The position numbers and the translations under genes were made by a program. Positions 61,319-64,000 of a stretch of 64,000 nt of DNA are shown one piece after another. The notes beneath the pieces are model-generated. The model was not told the origin of the DNA. It did not search any database and saw only the letters and a list, made by a program, of their open reading frames with translations. This DNA comes from CBDCGJ01 sp965238305. GTDB taxonomy: Bacteria; Pseudomonadota; Alphaproteobacteria; GCA-2731375. The first letter of the stretch is position 1, and the number at the start of each line of letters is the position of its first letter. The stretch spans positions 2,852,001 through 2,916,000 of the forward strand of contig CBDEHK010000001.1 in assembly GCA_965238305.1 (NCBI GenBank), given 5' to 3'.

Positions 61319-62578
61319 TTATTTGTTTTTCCCCTTGCCGCCACCTTTTCCGCTGCCGCCGCCACCTTTGGGCTTGTCTTTACCGCCGCCGTTGCCACCT
61401 CCACTACCGCCGCCGCCATCAAAACTACAGTCGCCCCATTGGGCTTCGACTGGCGCGCCGGATATTGGTAAAGCCTGAACCTTAATACAGGCTGGTGCGC
61501 CGCTCAGCTCCTCAAAAGTTAAGTTTAAGTGATAAGTACCGGTGGAATAAAAACCGGTGCCGATCCGCACGCCGTTGAAATGTCCCTCTTGGTAATCGTC
61601 AGACGCCGCCTGGTCCATATGCACATTGGCGCTATAACCCGATCCATGATCATGCGCATAGGGGCATTCATTGTCACCATCGATATCGTAGCTGGACCAG
61701 GGGAAATTCGAAGAATTTTTGTGGGTGTATTGCCGATTCCCGTCATTCATGTCGAACCAGGATGGATAGATGTTGTAGCCATAGCTATCCGCGAGGTTGC
61801 CGTCTTGGGAAAGCACCGCCCCCGTGTTGTCATATAATGTAACTTCTACTCGTTGGATATCGGGACGGGGGGTGGTAACTGTTGCTTCCAGCACCGGATT
61901 ATTGGCGTTGCTTTGATCGACATTGTCGATGGTAAGATCAATCGCATCGCTGCTGGTGAAGGGTAGAATACCGAGAGGATGCACAGCGTCCCGAGACCAA
62001 TTGCTATAAACATCGTAGGCCGGCGCATCGCGGACTTCGAAATGCAGATGCTCGAAGTCGCTTTTGCTTTTGCCGGTGTAACCGATCAATTGACCTTTTG
62101 TGACCAACTGATCAACCGCGACAACGACGCTGTCCATATGCATGTAGTTGCTGTGGTAACAACCAACGTTGGTGCAAGACGAATGACCTGGGCGATAATG
62201 GCGCAGCTGCACTAACGGGTCTTCATAAGAACTATGCGTCCCGGCAATGCGTACAACGCCGTCTGTGATCGCGAATACGGGGGTGCCAATTGAGCTGGCA
62301 ATATCGAGGCCGCGATGAAAGTCATAACGGCGGTTTTCCGACGCCAGCCAACGCGGGCCATAGGTCGAACTTAAGGGCAAATCGGTGTAATCAGCATTGC
62401 CGTGGCGGTCGACCGGGCAGCCGTCGCTTTCCTGCCATCCAACGGGTGGGGCTTCGCTTATCCGTCCACAAAGAGGCCAGGCCATTGCAGCATCAAATTC
62501 CGCTGCCTGAACCATCGGGCTGTGGGCCAATACCGTAATTGCGCCCACCACTGCAAGTATGATTTTACGATCGAACAT
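61319..62578 (-). CDS. M23-family metallopeptidase with Gly/Lys-rich tail
   Basis: An exported 419-residue protein. Signal peptide (KIILAVVGAITVLAHSPMVQA) precedes a LytM-type domain: HRGLDIAS gives the HxxxD motif and FEHLHFEVR gives HxH, the zinc site of M23 endopeptidases acting on peptidoglycan cross-links. A beta-rich domain with possible metal-binding DGDNECPYAHDH follows. The last ~30 residues are Gly/Lys/Ser-rich with no fold, perhaps for wall or surface binding. Start taken at 62578. Confidence 0.85.
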   Translation of the reverse strand: MFDRKIILAVVGAITVLAHSPMVQAAEFDAAMAWPLCGRISEAPPVGWQESDGCPVDRHGNADYTDLPLSSTYGPRWLASENRRYDFHRGLDIASSIGTPVFAITDGVVRIAGTHSSYEDPLVQLRHYRPGHSSCTNVGCYHSNYMHMDSVVVAVDQLVTKGQLIGYTGKSKSDFEHLHFEVRDAPAYDVYSNWSRDAVHPLGILPFTSSDAIDLTIDNVDQSNANNPVLEATVTTPRPDIQRVEVTLYDNTGAVLSQDGNLADSYGYNIYPSWFDMNDGNRQYTHKNSSNFPWSSYDIDGDNECPYAHDHGSGYSANVHMDQAASDDYQEGHFNGVRIGTGFYSTGTYHLNLTFEELSGAPACIKVQALPISGAPVEAQWGDCSFDGGGGSGGGNGGGKDKPKGGGGSGKGGGKGKNK

Positions 62579-62665
62579 TGTGTCACCCCGTGCTGTTATT
62601 AGCCATATAGTCCCAATAATGGACAAAGGCTCATGCCGATTAGGCGTGAAACCTGCAATTTTACA

Positions 62666-63157
62666 TTATTCAGCATCATCTGTGCCAAGTAGCGGATTTC
62701 CGGCTTTGTCGGTATAACCCTCTGCTTTGCTGGGAAGATGGATGTCGGCATCGGAATAACTACAGACGTCCTCGTCACTGTCGTCGCCAACGACCAGAAG
62801 CAGAACGGATTTGTCGGTGCGGTTGATGAAATGATGGCCATCGGCCTGGCCTTTTGGGAAGCCGGTGGCGTGACCAGGTAACAATGTTTGTTCGCCAGCA
62901 TCGGTGACCAATGTCGCCTCACCCTCTAAAACATAGGCGAATTCGTCTTCGTGGCTATGCCAATGGCGCTGTGACGACCAGCATCCTGGCGGCAATTCGA
63001 CAATATGGACACCGAAAGAAGTTAGACTCAAAGCCCGACCAATTGGACAGTTAAGGCGTCCCTGAACCGCTTTGTCAAAAGGTGAGGGGTAATCAGTTTC
63101 GAACAGGGCTGCAACATCAACCGGGTTGAGGGCAGGAAGTTTAAGTTTGTTTGACAT
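62666..63157 (-). CDS. cupin-domain protein
   Basis: A 163-residue single-cupin protein. The metal-site motif is seen as CWSSQRHWHSHEDEFAYVLE (His-x-His and Glu), followed by GEATLVTDAGEQTLLPGHAT and the second motif with AFPKGQ-like Gly/Pro and the last His (DGHHFIN). Start 63157 is supported by GAGGAAATC just upstream. Function not predictable. Confidence 0.88.
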   Translation of the reverse strand: MSNKLKLPALNPVDVAALFETDYPSPFDKAVQGRLNCPIGRALSLTSFGVHIVELPPGCWSSQRHWHSHEDEFAYVLEGEATLVTDAGEQTLLPGHATGFPKGQADGHHFINRTDKSVLLLVVGDDSDEDVCSYSDADIHLPSKAEGYTDKAGNPLLGTDDAE

Positions 63158-63216
63158 GATTTCCTCGATTGTGGACATTCAACTGCGATTAACCGGTCTG
63201 ATCTGTGCTGTGAAAT

Positions 63217-64000
63217 CTAGCTTGGCTCCAAAGCAAAGATTTCTGTGTCATGGTTATGCCCCTTCAAAGTGAGTGACCCCAAAGCCTCGGCCTTCAGATT
63301 GGTCGGCAGCGTTAGTTCGGCCATAAGGGCGCCGGACACCAGGCAATCGCGGCCAATCTCTTTCGCGTGTTGTTCAAGGCGCGCAGCGGTGTTGGGCGTA
63401 TCGCCGATATGTACGATGGCCCGTTTACTATCGCCGCATTCACCGACAACAACTGGACCAACGTGAAAACCAGCCCAAAACTCTGGTCGTACGCGATATT
63501 TCTCCTGGAAATGATCGCTTTTATTCGCAAGCGATTTTTTTATCTGGGCATAACACTCAAGGCATCGGGCCTGATTTTGGCCGCCCGCTTCCAGCCAGGT
63601 GGCGACCAATTCGTCGCCATTGTAACTCAGCACTTCACCGCCGTATTCTGCGACCCAACGATCGGCATCGAAAAATACCTCCGAGATTAGCGCGTGGGTT
63701 TGCCGATCGCCCAAACGGTTCGCCATTGCGGTGGAATTTTTGATATCCAAAAACATATAAATACGATGTTCCTGGCGGGGACGATGATAACGACCGGTCA
63801 AGACATTCCACATCGTGCCTTCGCCCAACAGAGGTCGCACCTGCATGAATAAGGCGACAACAACAAAGACAACAAATGAGATCAGCACATCAATATAGAA
63901 CTCTTCGCTCACGTAGCGGGTAAACAGGGTCACTTCACTATGCAGAAGGGCGAATATGCCGCGTTGAAACAAGATTGCGGCGGCGATGATGAGAGTGGAA
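63217..64000 (-). CDS. membrane class III adenylate/guanylate cyclase (5' end outside window)
   Basis: The frame is open to the window end, so the N-terminus is missing. A membrane part (FYIDVLISFVVFVVVALFM) is followed by a class III catalytic domain: RIYMFLDIKNSTAMANRLGD (metal Asp), EVLSYNGDELVATW and VHIGDTPNTAARLEQHAKE. A Met-coding TTG at 63972 is not a likely start, as the frame upstream is also hydrophobic. Whether cAMP or cGMP is produced cannot be told. Second class III cyclase in the window. Confidence 0.88.
   Translation of the reverse strand, partial: STLIIAAAILFQRGIFALLHSEVTLFTRYVSEEFYIDVLISFVVFVVVALFMQVRPLLGEGTMWNVLTGRYHRPRQEHRIYMFLDIKNSTAMANRLGDRQTHALISEVFFDADRWVAEYGGEVLSYNGDELVATWLEAGGQNQARCLECYAQIKKSLANKSDHFQEKYRVRPEFWAGFHVGPVVVGECGDSKRAIVHIGDTPNTAARLEQHAKEIGRDCLVSGALMAELTLPTNLKAEALGSLTLKGHNHDTEIFALEPS

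Overview
The window looks like a chromosomal segment of an alphaproteobacterium of moderate GC, probably from a Rhodospirillales-like lineage. The evidence is gene order and gene families: rpsB-tsf-pyrH-frr-uppS-cdsA-dxr-rseP-bamA-skp-lpxD-fabZ-lpxA-lpxI-lpxB, then a trpD-trpC-moaC-moeA-lexA block beside comEC, gltX and gltA. Other support comes from a direct-repeat GTTC-N7-GTTC LexA box, LpxI in place of LpxH, several PAS_5-type proteins and a small protein with the PANDNRP motif. The species cannot be named from this sequence.

Region 1-17 kb (+ strand) is a tightly packed housekeeping run: the 3' end of dnaE, a HAD hydrolase, translation factors, isoprenoid and phospholipid genes, outer-membrane assembly and lipid A synthesis. 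Many stop/start codons overlap, so it reads as one or a few long operons. A promoter and structured leader precede rpsB, and an internal hairpin lies between tsf and pyrH. Region 17-26.5 kb is mostly on the - strand (gltA, gltX, lexA, moeA, moaC, trpC, trpD), with comEC on the + strand. lexA has its own SOS-type promoter.

Region 26.5-31.7 kb is a + strand block: a copper ATPase with a MerR-type 19-bp-spacer promoter, its CueR regulator, a divergent polysaccharide deacetylase and selD. It lies between trpD and ppiD, where trpE-trpG would be expected in many relatives. selD is itself a selenoprotein gene: an in-frame TGA replaces the catalytic Cys codon and is followed by a good bacterial SECIS hairpin, so naive gene callers truncate it. 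A perfect 23-bp inverted repeat closes the block. Region 31.7-37.8 kb returns to core genes: ppiD, tpiA, secG, pyrG, kdsA.

Region 37.8-64 kb is accessory. It holds small hypothetical proteins, PAS_5 proteins and a decayed PAS_5/P450 scar. It also has a hybrid sensor kinase, a fatty-acid desaturase coupled to a PhnD-like protein, a HELGH lipoprotein and two luciferase-like oxidoreductases. Further on are a carbonic anhydrase, an amidase with an AtzH-like partner, a large SAM-cyclase-ATPase-TPR protein, and a membrane AraC regulator. The end has a methyltransferase/small membrane protein/sterol-desaturase-family cluster, an M23 peptidase, a cupin and a second class III cyclase cut by the window edge.

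I found no rRNA, tRNA, CRISPR array, transposase or phage genes.
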